From contig CATZRJ010000074.1 in assembly GCA_958423535.1 (NCBI GenBank), positions 1 to 6,316 of the forward strand: a stretch of DNA of 6,316 nucleotides. The letters are read 5' to 3'. This document shows positions 1 to 5,689 of the stretch, one piece after another. Made by a program: the position numbers and the translations under genes. Under the pieces are notes generated by a model that was not told the DNA's origin, made no database searches, and saw only the letters and a program-made list of their open reading frames with translations. Position 1 is the first letter of the stretch, and the number at the start of each line of letters is the position of its first letter. This DNA is from an uncultured Collinsella sp. (lineage in GTDB: Bacteria; Actinomycetota; Coriobacteriia; Coriobacteriales; Coriobacteriaceae).

Positions 1-779
1 GCCACGGTCTGCTCCATGACCTTCACCATGGTGGCGTGCTCCTCGTCGGTCACGATGGGCACCGGGCTGTAGACGCCCATGCCGCCCGTGTTGGGGCCCT
101 TGTCGCCCTCGAGCGCACGCTTGTGATCCTGCGAGGTGGCCATGGGACGCACGGTCTTGCCGTCGGTAAAGGCCAGCAGCGAGCACTCGGGGCCGGTCAG
201 CATCTCCTCGATGACCACCGTGTTGCCGGCATCGCCAAAGGTGCCGCCAAAACACTCACGCACAGCCTCCTCGGCCTGCGAAAGCTCGGTTGCCACGATA
301 ACGCCCTTGCCCGCGGCAAGGCCGTCGGCCTTGACGACCAGCGGAGCGCCCTGCTCGCGCACATAGGCAAGAGCCGAAGCCTCGTCGGTAAATGAGCCAT
401 AGGCTGCCGTCGGGATACCGGCGCGCTCCATGAGCTGCTTGGAGAACAGCTTAGAGCCCTCCATCTGGGCGCCCTCGGCACCCGGGCCAAAGCACGGGAT
501 GCCCGCCGCGCGGACGGCGTCTGCAACGCCCGCCACGAGCGGAGCCTCGGGGCCAATCACCACGAGTCCGCATCCATGGCTCTGGGCAAACGCCGCCACG
601 GCCGCAGGATCGCAATCGTCGAGAACCACATTCTCGCCGCAGCTCGCGGTGCCGCCGTTACCCGGCGCGATGTAGAGCTTGCCGGCGCGCGGTGATGCTG
701 CGAGCTTGGCTGCCAAAGCATGCTCACGGCCGCCGCTGCCCAACAACAGGATGTCGATGGTTTGAGTGTCCGCCTTCAA
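1..779 (-). CDS. purD: Phosphoribosylamine-glycine ligase (GAR synthetase), 3' end beyond window
   Basis: PurD joins glycine to 5-phosphoribosylamine using ATP, the second step of de novo purine synthesis, in the cytoplasm. The window holds the first 259 codons; the family is usually about 420-430 residues, so roughly the last 40% lies beyond the left edge. Visible: the N-domain motif GSGGREHA at residues 14-21, the ATP-grasp strand VKADGLAAGKGV (149-160), and the ATP-grasp segment QDHKRALEGDKGPNTGGMG (217-235). The start is TTG at 779: an in-frame TAA lies just upstream, no ATG or GTG occurs before the GSGGREHA motif, and a strong GAGGAGG site (785-791) sits 5 bases away. This gives about six more N-terminal residues than the common MKVLVIGSGG type. 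It follows purA after 118 bases, suggesting a purine gene pair, although hairpins lie between them. Confidence 0.97.
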   Translation of the reverse strand, partial: MKADTQTIDILLLGSGGREHALAAKLAASPRAGKLYIAPGNGGTASCGENVVLDDCDPAAVAAFAQSHGCGLVVIGPEAPLVAGVADAVRAAGIPCFGPGAEGAQMEGSKLFSKQLMERAGIPTAAYGSFTDEASALAYVREQGAPLVVKADGLAAGKGVIVATELSQAEEAVRECFGGTFGDAGNTVVIEEMLTGPECSLLAFTDGKTVRPMATSQDHKRALEGDKGPNTGGMGVYSPVPIVTDEEHATMVKVMEQTV

Positions 780-802
780 GGGTGCCTCCTCTATGGATTA
801 CC

Positions 803-821
803 GGCCCGCTCCGCGCGGGCC
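803..821 (-). promoter_or_regulatory. GC-rich hairpin in the purD leader
   Basis: Perfect 7-bp inverted repeat with arms GGCCCGC (803-809) and GCGGGCC (815-821) and a 5-base loop. It ends 11 bases before the purD Shine-Dalgarno site. No T-run follows it on the minus strand, so it does not look like a standard terminator. It could act on purD translation or mRNA stability, or be an operator. The structure is seen directly; the role is inferred. Confidence 0.5.
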
Positions 822-833
822 TATTACAAGCAA

Positions 834-875
834 ATATACCCCTCGGCCGCCCATCTGGACTGCAAAGGGGTATAT
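834..875 (-). terminator. Putative terminator or attenuator hairpin after purA
   Basis: Perfect 10-bp inverted repeat with arms ATATACCCCT (834-843) and AGGGGTATAT (866-875), enclosing 22 bases. It lies 22 bases after the purA stop codon. Read on the minus strand, the second arm is followed by TTGCTTGTAA, which is T-rich but not a clean T-run, and the loop is long. Termination may therefore be partial, letting some transcription reach purD. It could instead be a protein-binding dyad. Confidence 0.45.
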
Positions 876-897
876 CGCAATAACCAAATAACGCCGA

Positions 898-2184
898 TTA
901 CTTCCAGAATCGGTTGATGATCTGCTCGCGACCGGCGCCAACGCCGATGAACGTCACGCGGGTGTGTGCCAGATCCTCGATAAACGCCACGTAGTCCTGA
1001 GCCTCCTGCGGCAGCTCATCAAAGCTGCGGCAGCCGGTGATGTCGCACTTCCAGCCAGGGAGCTCCTCGTAGATGGGCTTGGCATGCTCAAAACGCACCT
1101 GGTGCTCGGGCACGCTCGTGTAGCGCTCGCCGTCGACGTCATAGGCAACGCACACCTTAATGGTGTCGAAGGCCGAAAGCACGTCGAGCTTGGTCACGGC
1201 GATATCGGTGAGGCCGTTGACGCGCGAGGCATAGTTGGCGATAGGGCCGTCAAACCAGCCGCAACGACGACGGCGACCGGTGGTCACGCCGTACTCGTAG
1301 CCCTCCTCGGTCAGCGTGTGGCCAGCCTCGGACTCATAGGAAAGCTCGGTGGGCATGGGGCCCGAACCGACGCGGGTGATATAGGCCTTCATGACGCCTA
1401 GCACGCGGTCGACGTTCTTCATGCCGACGCCGGAACCGGTAATGGCGCCGCCGGCGGTGCAGTTAGAAGACGTCACGTACGGATAGGTGCCGTGATCGAT
1501 GTCGAGCAGCGTCGCCTGGGCGCCCTCAAACAGCAAATCCTTGCCCTCATCAATCATGTTGTTGAGCAGCAGGCTCGTCTCGGTGATGTAGGGGCGCAGG
1601 CGCTCGGCCATAGGCAGGTACTCGTCGCAAATCTGATCCACAGTGTAGGTGGGCAGGTGGTAGATGAGCTCCAGCTCGGGGTTCACGCGGGCAAGAGCGG
1701 TCTCCAGCTTATCGCGGAACAGCGCCTCGTCCAGCATGTCCTGCATACGCAGGCCGATGCGGGCCATCTTGTCCTGGTAGCACGGACCGATGCCGCGCTT
1801 GGTGGTACCGATGTTCTTCTTGCCGAGCTTCTGCTCAAAGGCGGCATCCAGATCGATGTGGTACGGCATGATGACATGCGCGTTGCCGCTGATCTTGAGA
1901 TTCTTGGTGGTGATGCCGTCGGCCTCGAACATGTCGATCTCCTCAAGGACGACCTTGGGGTTGACGACGCAGCCGTTACCGATCACCGACACGTGGTCGG
2001 AATACATGATGCCGGAGGGCACCTGGTGCAGGCCGTACTTCTTGCCGTTGACGACGATGGTGTGGCCGGCGTTGTTGCCGCCCGAATAGCGCACGACGGC
2101 ATCAAAGTCGCCGGCGACCAGGTCGCAGATCTTACCCTTGCCCTCATCGCCCCACTGGGCACCGACCAAAACGGTTGACGGCAT
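898..2184 (-). CDS. purA: Adenylosuccinate synthetase
   Basis: PurA couples IMP and aspartate using GTP to form adenylosuccinate, the first committed step from IMP to AMP; it is a cytoplasmic homodimer. The 428-residue product has the usual full length. Visible: the N-terminal GTP loop GDEGKGK (12-18) with catalytic Asp13; NAGHT (38-42) with catalytic His41; the GTTKRGIGP loop (126-134); the IMP-site stretch from LLFEGAQ to DIDHGTYPYVTSSN (217-241); TTGRRRRCGWFD (301-312); and the guanine-binding TKLD (331-334). The ATG at 2184 is supported by GAGGAG (2190-2195) with 5-base spacing. It lies 91 bases downstream of dnaB, with its own promoter candidate overlapping the dnaB stop. No truncation or odd residue is visible. 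Confidence 0.98.
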   Translation of the reverse strand: MPSTVLVGAQWGDEGKGKICDLVAGDFDAVVRYSGGNNAGHTIVVNGKKYGLHQVPSGIMYSDHVSVIGNGCVVNPKVVLEEIDMFEADGITTKNLKISGNAHVIMPYHIDLDAAFEQKLGKKNIGTTKRGIGPCYQDKMARIGLRMQDMLDEALFRDKLETALARVNPELELIYHLPTYTVDQICDEYLPMAERLRPYITETSLLLNNMIDEGKDLLFEGAQATLLDIDHGTYPYVTSSNCTAGGAITGSGVGMKNVDRVLGVMKAYITRVGSGPMPTELSYESEAGHTLTEEGYEYGVTTGRRRRCGWFDGPIANYASRVNGLTDIAVTKLDVLSAFDTIKVCVAYDVDGERYTSVPEHQVRFEHAKPIYEELPGWKCDITGCRSFDELPQEAQDYVAFIEDLAHTRVTFIGVGAGREQIINRFWK

Positions 2185-2248
2185 GTTTACTCCTCACATT
2201 CATGGACTGTCCGCACACCGCAAGTGCGCAGAAGCACAAAACATTCCC

Positions 2249-2277
2249 AGTATACCCGTGCAACGGGCGCCTGTCCT
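2249..2277 (-). promoter_or_regulatory. Candidate purA promoter
   Basis: On the minus strand: -35 AGGACA (2272-2277, 4 of 6 to TTGACA), a 17-base spacer, and -10 TATACT (2249-2254, 5 of 6 to TATAAT). The -35 overlaps the dnaB TAG stop. The start point would fall near 2242, giving a leader of about 57 bases. A 5-bp hairpin (CCCGT/ACGGG, 2255-2267) lies inside the spacer and could affect polymerase or regulator binding. This rests on pattern matching only. Confidence 0.5.
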
Positions 2278-3667
2278 ACTCCTCGGTATGCGCCCCATCA
2301 AGCTCATAGAACTTGGTGGATGCCGGCAGGAACATCAGGTCGACGTCGCCAATCGGGCCCGAACGGTTCTTGGCCACGACGATACGCGTAACGCCCTCGT
2401 CGGGTCGGTCGTCGCGCGAGGCCTCGGCCTCGTCGGCGGATCGGTCCAAGAACATGACGATATCGGCATCCTGCTCGATGGAGCCCGATTCACGCAGGTC
2501 GGACAGCTGCGGGCGCTTGCCGGTACGGGATTCAACCTGACGCGACAGCTGCGACAGCGCGATCAGCGGAATCTTGAGCTCCTTGGCCATAATCTTCAGG
2601 CCACGCGACATCTCGGAGACCTCGACGGTGCGGCTCTCGGAACGACGTCCCGGCGGGGGGCTCACCAGCTGCAAGTAGTCCAGGATGATGATGGCCTTCT
2701 CCTTGTTATGGAGCATGCGGCGGCTCTTGGCGCGAATCTCGGTCACCGTGGTGCCGGGCGTATCGTCAATCAGAATATCGAGCTTGGACAGCGTCTGCGT
2801 GGCCTCATTGATGTTGGCCCACTGCTCGGGGCTAATGCGACCCGTACGGAAGTCGCTGATCGAGATCATGGCATAGGCGCAAATCAGACGCTGGGCAATT
2901 TCCTTGCCCGACATCTCCAGCGAGAAGAAGCCGACGGTATAGCCAGCGGCGGCGGCATTGAGTGCCAAGTTCAGGGCGAACGACGTCTTACCCACGGCGG
3001 GGCGGGCGCCGATAATGATGAGCTGGCCCTCGCGGAAGCCCATGAGCATACGGTCGAGCGACGGGAAGCCCGTGGGCACGCCTGCAGCCTGACCGCCAGC
3101 CTTGCACACTTCCTCGGCCTCGTTATATGCCTCGACCATAAACTCGGTCAGCGTCTTGTAGCTCGACTTAACCTCACGCGCCGTGACCTTGAGCAGTTTG
3201 CTCTCGGCCAGCTCCACGACCTCTTTGGTGTCGGTGGGGGCGTTGTAGGCCAGCGCGTTGATCTCGTTGGTGGCGCCAATCAGCTCGCGCAGCATCGAGT
3301 CGCGGCGAACGATGGCGGCATGGTGCTGCCAGTTGACGAGCGACAGAGTCTGACCCATCAGCTCCAAAATGTACGCCTCGCCGCCCACGGCATCGAGCTT
3401 GTTGATGCTTCGCAGGTAATCGATCAGCGAGATAGAGTCAATGGGGATGCGACTGTTATACATATCGACCATCGCGGTATAGATGGTCTTATGAATGGGC
3501 CGGTAGAAGTCATCGGGCTGCAGCTCGACCTGGGCCTCTTCGACCACATCGGGCGATAGCAGCATAGCGGCCAGTACATTGGCCTCTGCATCTTGGTTTT
3601 GGGGGAGACCCAACTTTGAGCCGCGGTCCTCGACCGTCAGCCCGGTCTCCCTATCGTCATATGCCAT
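2276..3667 (-). CDS. dnaB: Replicative DNA helicase DnaB
   Basis: DnaB is the hexameric 5'-3' helicase that unwinds DNA at the replication fork and recruits primase. With the start at 3667 the protein has 463 residues, normal for the family. Visible: the N-terminal primase-interacting helical domain, starting near LPQNQDAEANVLAAML (21-36); a linker near 150-195; then the RecA-like motor with Walker A GARPAVGKT (220-228), SLEMS (249-253), Walker B region IIILDYLQL (326-334), LSQLSRQVE (371-379), DLRESGSIEQDAD (390-402), and the arginine-finger region KNRSGP (433-438). No intein interrupts the P-loop or other motifs. Three in-frame ATGs (3679, 3673, 3667) are possible; the third is best placed after GAGGA. 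dnaB lies 223 bases after rplI beyond a strong terminator, so it is probably transcribed separately from the ribosomal operon. Confidence 0.98.
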   Translation of the reverse strand: MAYDDRETGLTVEDRGSKLGLPQNQDAEANVLAAMLLSPDVVEEAQVELQPDDFYRPIHKTIYTAMVDMYNSRIPIDSISLIDYLRSINKLDAVGGEAYILELMGQTLSLVNWQHHAAIVRRDSMLRELIGATNEINALAYNAPTDTKEVVELAESKLLKVTAREVKSSYKTLTEFMVEAYNEAEEVCKAGGQAAGVPTGFPSLDRMLMGFREGQLIIIGARPAVGKTSFALNLALNAAAAGYTVGFFSLEMSGKEIAQRLICAYAMISISDFRTGRISPEQWANINEATQTLSKLDILIDDTPGTTVTEIRAKSRRMLHNKEKAIIILDYLQLVSPPPGRRSESRTVEVSEMSRGLKIMAKELKIPLIALSQLSRQVESRTGKRPQLSDLRESGSIEQDADIVMFLDRSADEAEASRDDRPDEGVTRIVVAKNRSGPIGDVDLMFLPASTKFYELDGAHTEE

Positions 3668-3672
3668 GAGCA

Positions 3673-3677
3673 TCCTC
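3673..3677 (-). promoter_or_regulatory. Ribosome binding site that decides the dnaB start
   Basis: GAGGA on the minus strand lies 5 bases before the ATG at 3667. The two earlier in-frame ATGs (3679 and 3673) flank or overlap this site. The bases upstream of 3679 contain no good purine-rich match. The encoded protein therefore most likely begins MAYDDRE rather than MRMLMAYDDRE. Confidence 0.65.
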
Positions 3678-3700
3678 ATTCATATCGCTTGCGAGCATCC

Positions 3701-3742
3701 ATAGTATCAGCCACGGCTATAAATCGAGCCGCGCCTTGGCAA
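3701..3742 (-). promoter_or_regulatory. Region with weak dnaB promoter candidates
   Basis: Two alternatives are visible on the minus strand. One is an extended -10, TGATACTAT (3701-3709), which has no good -35 and would leave a leader of about 27 bases. The other is TTGCCA (3737-3742), 5 of 6 to the -35 consensus, then 15 bases and TATAGC (3716-3721, 4 of 6). The 15-base spacing is short. A promoter is expected here because a terminator closes the upstream operon, but I cannot choose between the two. Confidence 0.3.
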
Positions 3743-3760
3743 TCATCACCGAACCAAACG

Positions 3761-3790
3761 GATGTACGGTCCTATACACGGGACCGCATC
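3761..3790 (-). repeat. Bulged inverted repeat upstream of dnaB
   Basis: Core arms CGGTCC (3767-3772) and GGACCG (3781-3786) with an 8-base loop. GATG and CATC at the outside (3761-3764, 3787-3790) extend pairing by 4 bp past a 2-base bulge. It lies between the rplI terminator and dnaB, about 95 bases before the dnaB start and upstream of the promoter candidates. It could be an operator or a transcript hairpin; no family is recognised. Confidence 0.45.
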
Positions 3791-3819
3791 TCAATGACTG
3801 CTATGAACTCACCCGGCGC

Positions 3820-3858
3820 AAAAAATAAAAGGGCGCCCTGGTCTCCCAGAGCGCCCTT
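3820..3858 (-). terminator. Intrinsic terminator of the rpsF-ssb-rpsR-rplI operon
   Basis: Arms AAGGGCGC (3829-3836) and GCGCCCTT (3851-3858) are perfectly paired. Inner arms CTGG (3838-3841) and CCAG (3846-3849) close a four-base loop. The one position between them is a G-U pair on the minus-strand transcript. On that strand the hairpin runs into TTTTATTTTTT (3820-3830). The rightward-read tail is much less T-rich, so the terminator is directed leftward, 32 bases past the rplI stop. Confidence 0.95.
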
Positions 3859-3890
3859 CTTAGAACAAGATTGTTGCGTTGCAGCAAATG

Positions 3891-4430
3891 CTACTCGGCA
3901 GCAGCCTCGGTCTCGACCTCGGCGGTCTCGGTCTCGGCGACCTCAGCGGTCTCCTCAACCTCAGCCTCGGCAGCGAGCTCCTCGGCGGTAACGCCGACGA
4001 GAACGACAACCTCGGCCTTGATCTCGCGGTACAGCGAGATAGCGACGGTGTGGGCACCGGCAACCTTGATGGGCTTACCGAGCTCGACGCGCTTGCGGTC
4101 GATATCCATACCGAGCTGATCCTTGATGGCGTCAGCGATCATAGCGGCGGTAACGGAGCCAAAGAGGATGCCCTCGTCGCCAACCTTGACGTCAACGGTG
4201 ACCTGCTTGCCCTCGAAGGCAGCCTTGGTCTCGTTGGCGGTAGCCAGACGGACGGCCTCGCGCTTGGCGATGTTGTTGCGACGCTCGTCAAGCTGCTTGA
4301 GGTTGCCCTTGGTGGCGGCAACAGCGAGCTTCTTGGGGAACAGGAAGTTCTCAGCGTAACCCTGAGCGACCTCTACGACGTCACCCTCGCCGCCCTTGCC
4401 CTTGATCTCATCGAGAAGAATAACCTTCAT
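3891..4430 (-). CDS. rplI: 50S ribosomal protein L9 with acidic C-terminal tail
   Basis: L9 binds 23S rRNA at the base of the L1 stalk and helps maintain reading frame and proper ribosome spacing. Visible: the N-terminal rRNA-binding domain MKVILLDEIKGKGGEGDVV (1-19) with the family signature GYAENFLFPKKLA (24-36), a long central helix (about 40-75), and the C-terminal domain ending near residue 148. The product is 179 residues, against about 148-150 usual. The extra 31 residues (149-179) are almost all Ala, Glu, Val and Thr, with TAEV-like repeats and net negative charge. The ATG at 4430 follows AAGGGAG (4438-4444) by 7 bases. rplI begins 15 bases after the rpsR stop and is the last gene before the operon terminator. 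Confidence 0.97.
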   Translation of the reverse strand: MKVILLDEIKGKGGEGDVVEVAQGYAENFLFPKKLAVAATKGNLKQLDERRNNIAKREAVRLATANETKAAFEGKQVTVDVKVGDEGILFGSVTAAMIADAIKDQLGMDIDRKRVELGKPIKVAGAHTVAISLYREIKAEVVVLVGVTAEELAAEAEVEETAEVAETETAEVETEAAAE

Positions 4431-4445
4431 GATGCGTCTCCCTTC

Positions 4446-4712
4446 TTAGCCGCGGTCGCGGTTGCCACGAGAGGAAACCACGGGGACGGTGTACGGCAGG
4501 AGAGCCATCTCGCGGGCGCGCTTGATGGCGTTGGCGATGTCATGCTGATGCTGCGTGCAAGCGCCAGTGACGCGACGGGGCTTGATCTTGCCGCGGTCGG
4601 TCATGTACTTACGGAGAAGCTGAGTGTCCTTATAGTCGATGAACTCAGTGTTCTCCTTGCAGAACTGGCAGTACTTACGACGCGGCTGACGTGCAGAATA
4701 ATCATTAGCCAT
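4446..4712 (-). CDS. rpsR: 30S ribosomal protein S18 (C+ form)
   Basis: S18 binds the 30S platform as a heterodimer with S6, encoded two genes upstream. The 88-residue product starts at the ATG at 4712 (MANDYSARQPRRKYCQFC), preceded by AAAGG (4722-4726) with 9-base spacing. The frame stays open upstream to a GTG at 4763, but those 17 residues overlap the leader hairpin and are not S18-like. Visible: the S18 core from DYKDTQLLRKYMTDRGKIKPRRVTG (26-50) to HDIANAIKRAREMALLPY (57-74). Cys15, Cys18, Cys52 and His55 match the zinc-binding (C+) version of S18. In other bacteria these residues are lost in a C- paralogue. Confidence 0.97.
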   Translation of the reverse strand: MANDYSARQPRRKYCQFCKENTEFIDYKDTQLLRKYMTDRGKIKPRRVTGACTQHQHDIANAIKRAREMALLPYTVPVVSSRGNRDRG

Positions 4713-4731
4713 GTCAAAATACCTTTCATTT

Positions 4732-4757
4732 GGCAACTTCGGCGAGCCGAAGCCGCC
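4732..4757 (-). promoter_or_regulatory. Strong mRNA hairpin just upstream of the rpsR ribosome binding site
   Basis: On the minus-strand transcript, GGCGG-CUUCGG (4757-4747) pairs with CCGAAG-UUGCC (4742-4732) around a CUCG tetraloop. This gives 11 consecutive pairs, including two G-U. The hairpin ends 5 bases before the AAAGG site of rpsR and has no T-run after it, so it is not an ordinary terminator. A competing weaker stem, CGCCU (4772-4776) with AGGCG (4754-4758), uses part of the same bases. It could adjust rpsR translation relative to ssb, mark an mRNA processing point, or bind S18; these roles are inferred. Confidence 0.6.
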
Positions 4758-4784
4758 TCTCACTCAAAAATAGGCGAACAACCC

Positions 4785-5237
4785 TTAGAACGGGATGTCC
4801 TCATCGTAGACGTCGACCGCGGGCGGCGTAGCCACCGGTGCGGCAGGACGTGCTGCGGGCGCGGGAGCTGCGGGGGCGTAACCGCCCTGATCGTAGCCAC
4901 CCTGGCCACCACGGGAGCTCATAAACTCGATTTCATCGACGATGACCTCAAGCTTGCTCCTGCGCTGACCGTCGCGCTCCCAAGAGCTGTAGCGCAGCTT
5001 GCCCTCGATTGCGACCTTGTTTCCCTTTGCCAGGAAACGGCTCACGGCCTCGGCGCGGGTGCCGAACATAGTGCAGTCGACAAAGTTGGGATAGTCCTCC
5101 CACTCGCCAGTCTGCGCGTTGCGGCGACGATCGTTCACGGCGACGCCAAAGGACAGAACCTGGGTTCCGCCGGCGGTGGCGCGCAGCTCGGGATCGCGGG
5201 TGAGGTTACCGGTGATGTTCACTCGATTGATGCTCAT
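4785..5237 (-). CDS. ssb: Single-stranded DNA-binding protein
   Basis: SSB coats single-stranded DNA during replication, repair and recombination and recruits partners through its C-terminal tip. The 150-residue product shows an OB fold at about 1-108, starting MSINRVNITGNLTRDPELR and including the conserved region NFVDCTMFGTRAEAVSRFLAKG (51-72) and the aromatic strand LRYSSWERDG (81-90). A disordered Gly/Ala/Pro-rich linker follows (about 108-141), then the acidic tip DVYDEDIPF (142-150), which matches the conserved DDDIPF-type interaction motif. The ATG at 5237 follows GAGGAAG (5247-5253) by 9 bases. It sits between rpsF and rpsR (gaps of 48 and 72 bases), so SSB output is tied to ribosomal protein transcription. 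Its helicase partner dnaB lies downstream. Confidence 0.98.
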   Translation of the reverse strand: MSINRVNITGNLTRDPELRATAGGTQVLSFGVAVNDRRRNAQTGEWEDYPNFVDCTMFGTRAEAVSRFLAKGNKVAIEGKLRYSSWERDGQRRSKLEVIVDEIEFMSSRGGQGGYDQGGYAPAAPAPAARPAAPVATPPAVDVYDEDIPF

Positions 5238-5285
5238 AACTCACTACTTCCTCTTGGGGCACAAGCCCAGTCCAAAACGACAGTC

Positions 5286-5579
5286 TTACTCCTGGTCGTC
5301 GCGACGGACGATCATGTGGCGGACCACAGCGTCGGTGATGCGCAGGACGCGATCAAGCTCGGCGATCTGGGTAGGATCTGCGTGGAAGTTGATGAGGGTG
5401 TAGTCACCATCGGTGAGGTCGTTGATCTCGTAGGCGAGCTTGCGCTTGCCCCACTCGTCAACGGAGTCGACCTTGCCAGCGCCCTCAGCGATCGTGGTAT
5501 CGATACGCTTCATAACAGCGAGACGAGTCTCGGGGTCGAGCGACGGGTCAACAAAGAACAGCAGTTCATAAGCCTTCAT
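5286..5579 (-). CDS. rpsF: 30S ribosomal protein S6
   Basis: S6 pairs with S18 on the 30S platform near 16S rRNA helices 22-23. The product is 97 residues, a normal length. Visible: the opening strand MKAYELLFFVDP (1-12), the characteristic DEWGKRKLAYEI (41-52), YTLINFHADP (60-69), and the C-terminal LDRVLRITDAVVRHMIVR (75-92). The ATG at 5579 is chosen because an ideal GAGGAGGTGA site (5584-5593) ends 4 bases before it, with AGGAGG 7 bases away, and the protein then begins exactly as S6 does; a longer frame to 5600 would overlap that site. It is the first gene of the operon, with a promoter and structured leader upstream that suggest autoregulation by S6:S18. Confidence 0.97.
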   Translation of the reverse strand: MKAYELLFFVDPSLDPETRLAVMKRIDTTIAEGAGKVDSVDEWGKRKLAYEINDLTDGDYTLINFHADPTQIAELDRVLRITDAVVRHMIVRRDDQE

Positions 5580-5606
5580 ATTGTCACCTCCTCTGGGCAA
5601 ATGTGG

Positions 5607-5633
5607 CTTCAGGTCGTGAAGGTGCGCCTGAAG
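5607..5633 (-). promoter_or_regulatory. Hairpin in the rpsF leader, candidate S6:S18 autoregulatory element
   Basis: Perfect 7-bp arms CTTCAGG (5607-5613) and CCTGAAG (5627-5633), with a 13-base loop in which two further C-G/G-C pairs are possible past a single-A bulge. It lies 14 bases before the GAGGAGGTGA site and within the first 40 or so bases of the predicted transcript. Leaders of rpsF-rpsR operons in many phyla carry an RNA bound by the S6:S18 complex that represses translation. The CCG signature of that motif is not seen here, so assignment to the known class is uncertain. Confidence 0.5.
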
Positions 5634-5650
5634 CAGGAAAAGACTTGGTA

Positions 5651-5679
5651 ATAATATCTTTCAACCTCCCAGGCTGCAA
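5651..5679 (-). promoter_or_regulatory. Candidate promoter of the rpsF-ssb-rpsR-rplI operon
   Basis: On the minus strand: -35 TTGCAG (5674-5679, with the key TTG), a 17-base spacer, and -10 TATTAT (5651-5656, 5 of 6 to consensus). The start point would be near 5644, giving a 5' leader of about 65 bases that contains the hairpin at 5607-5633. A 6-bp inverted repeat GCTGCA/TGCAGC (5673-5690) overlaps the -35 and could be a regulator site. Confidence 0.5.
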
Positions 5680-5689
5680 GAATATGCAG

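Noticed and set aside
36..395. Open frames on the plus strand within purD
   Set aside because: They are shadows of the purD codons, which give an uninterrupted and clearly recognisable protein on the minus strand.
2980..3020. Possible intein at the DnaB P-loop, a common insertion point
   Set aside because: GARPAVGKTSF is uninterrupted and the total length is normal, so no intein is present.
2138..3559. A 473-codon plus-strand open frame antisense to dnaB
   Set aside because: It mirrors DnaB codons; the minus-strand protein has all helicase motifs, while the antisense product is Leu/Gly/Ala/His-rich and resembles nothing.
3879..5651. A 590-codon plus-strand open frame antisense to rplI, rpsR, ssb and rpsF
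   Set aside because: It is a by-product of GC-rich codon use on the minus strand. It has no ribosome binding site, contains no recognisable domain, and lies opposite four clear genes.
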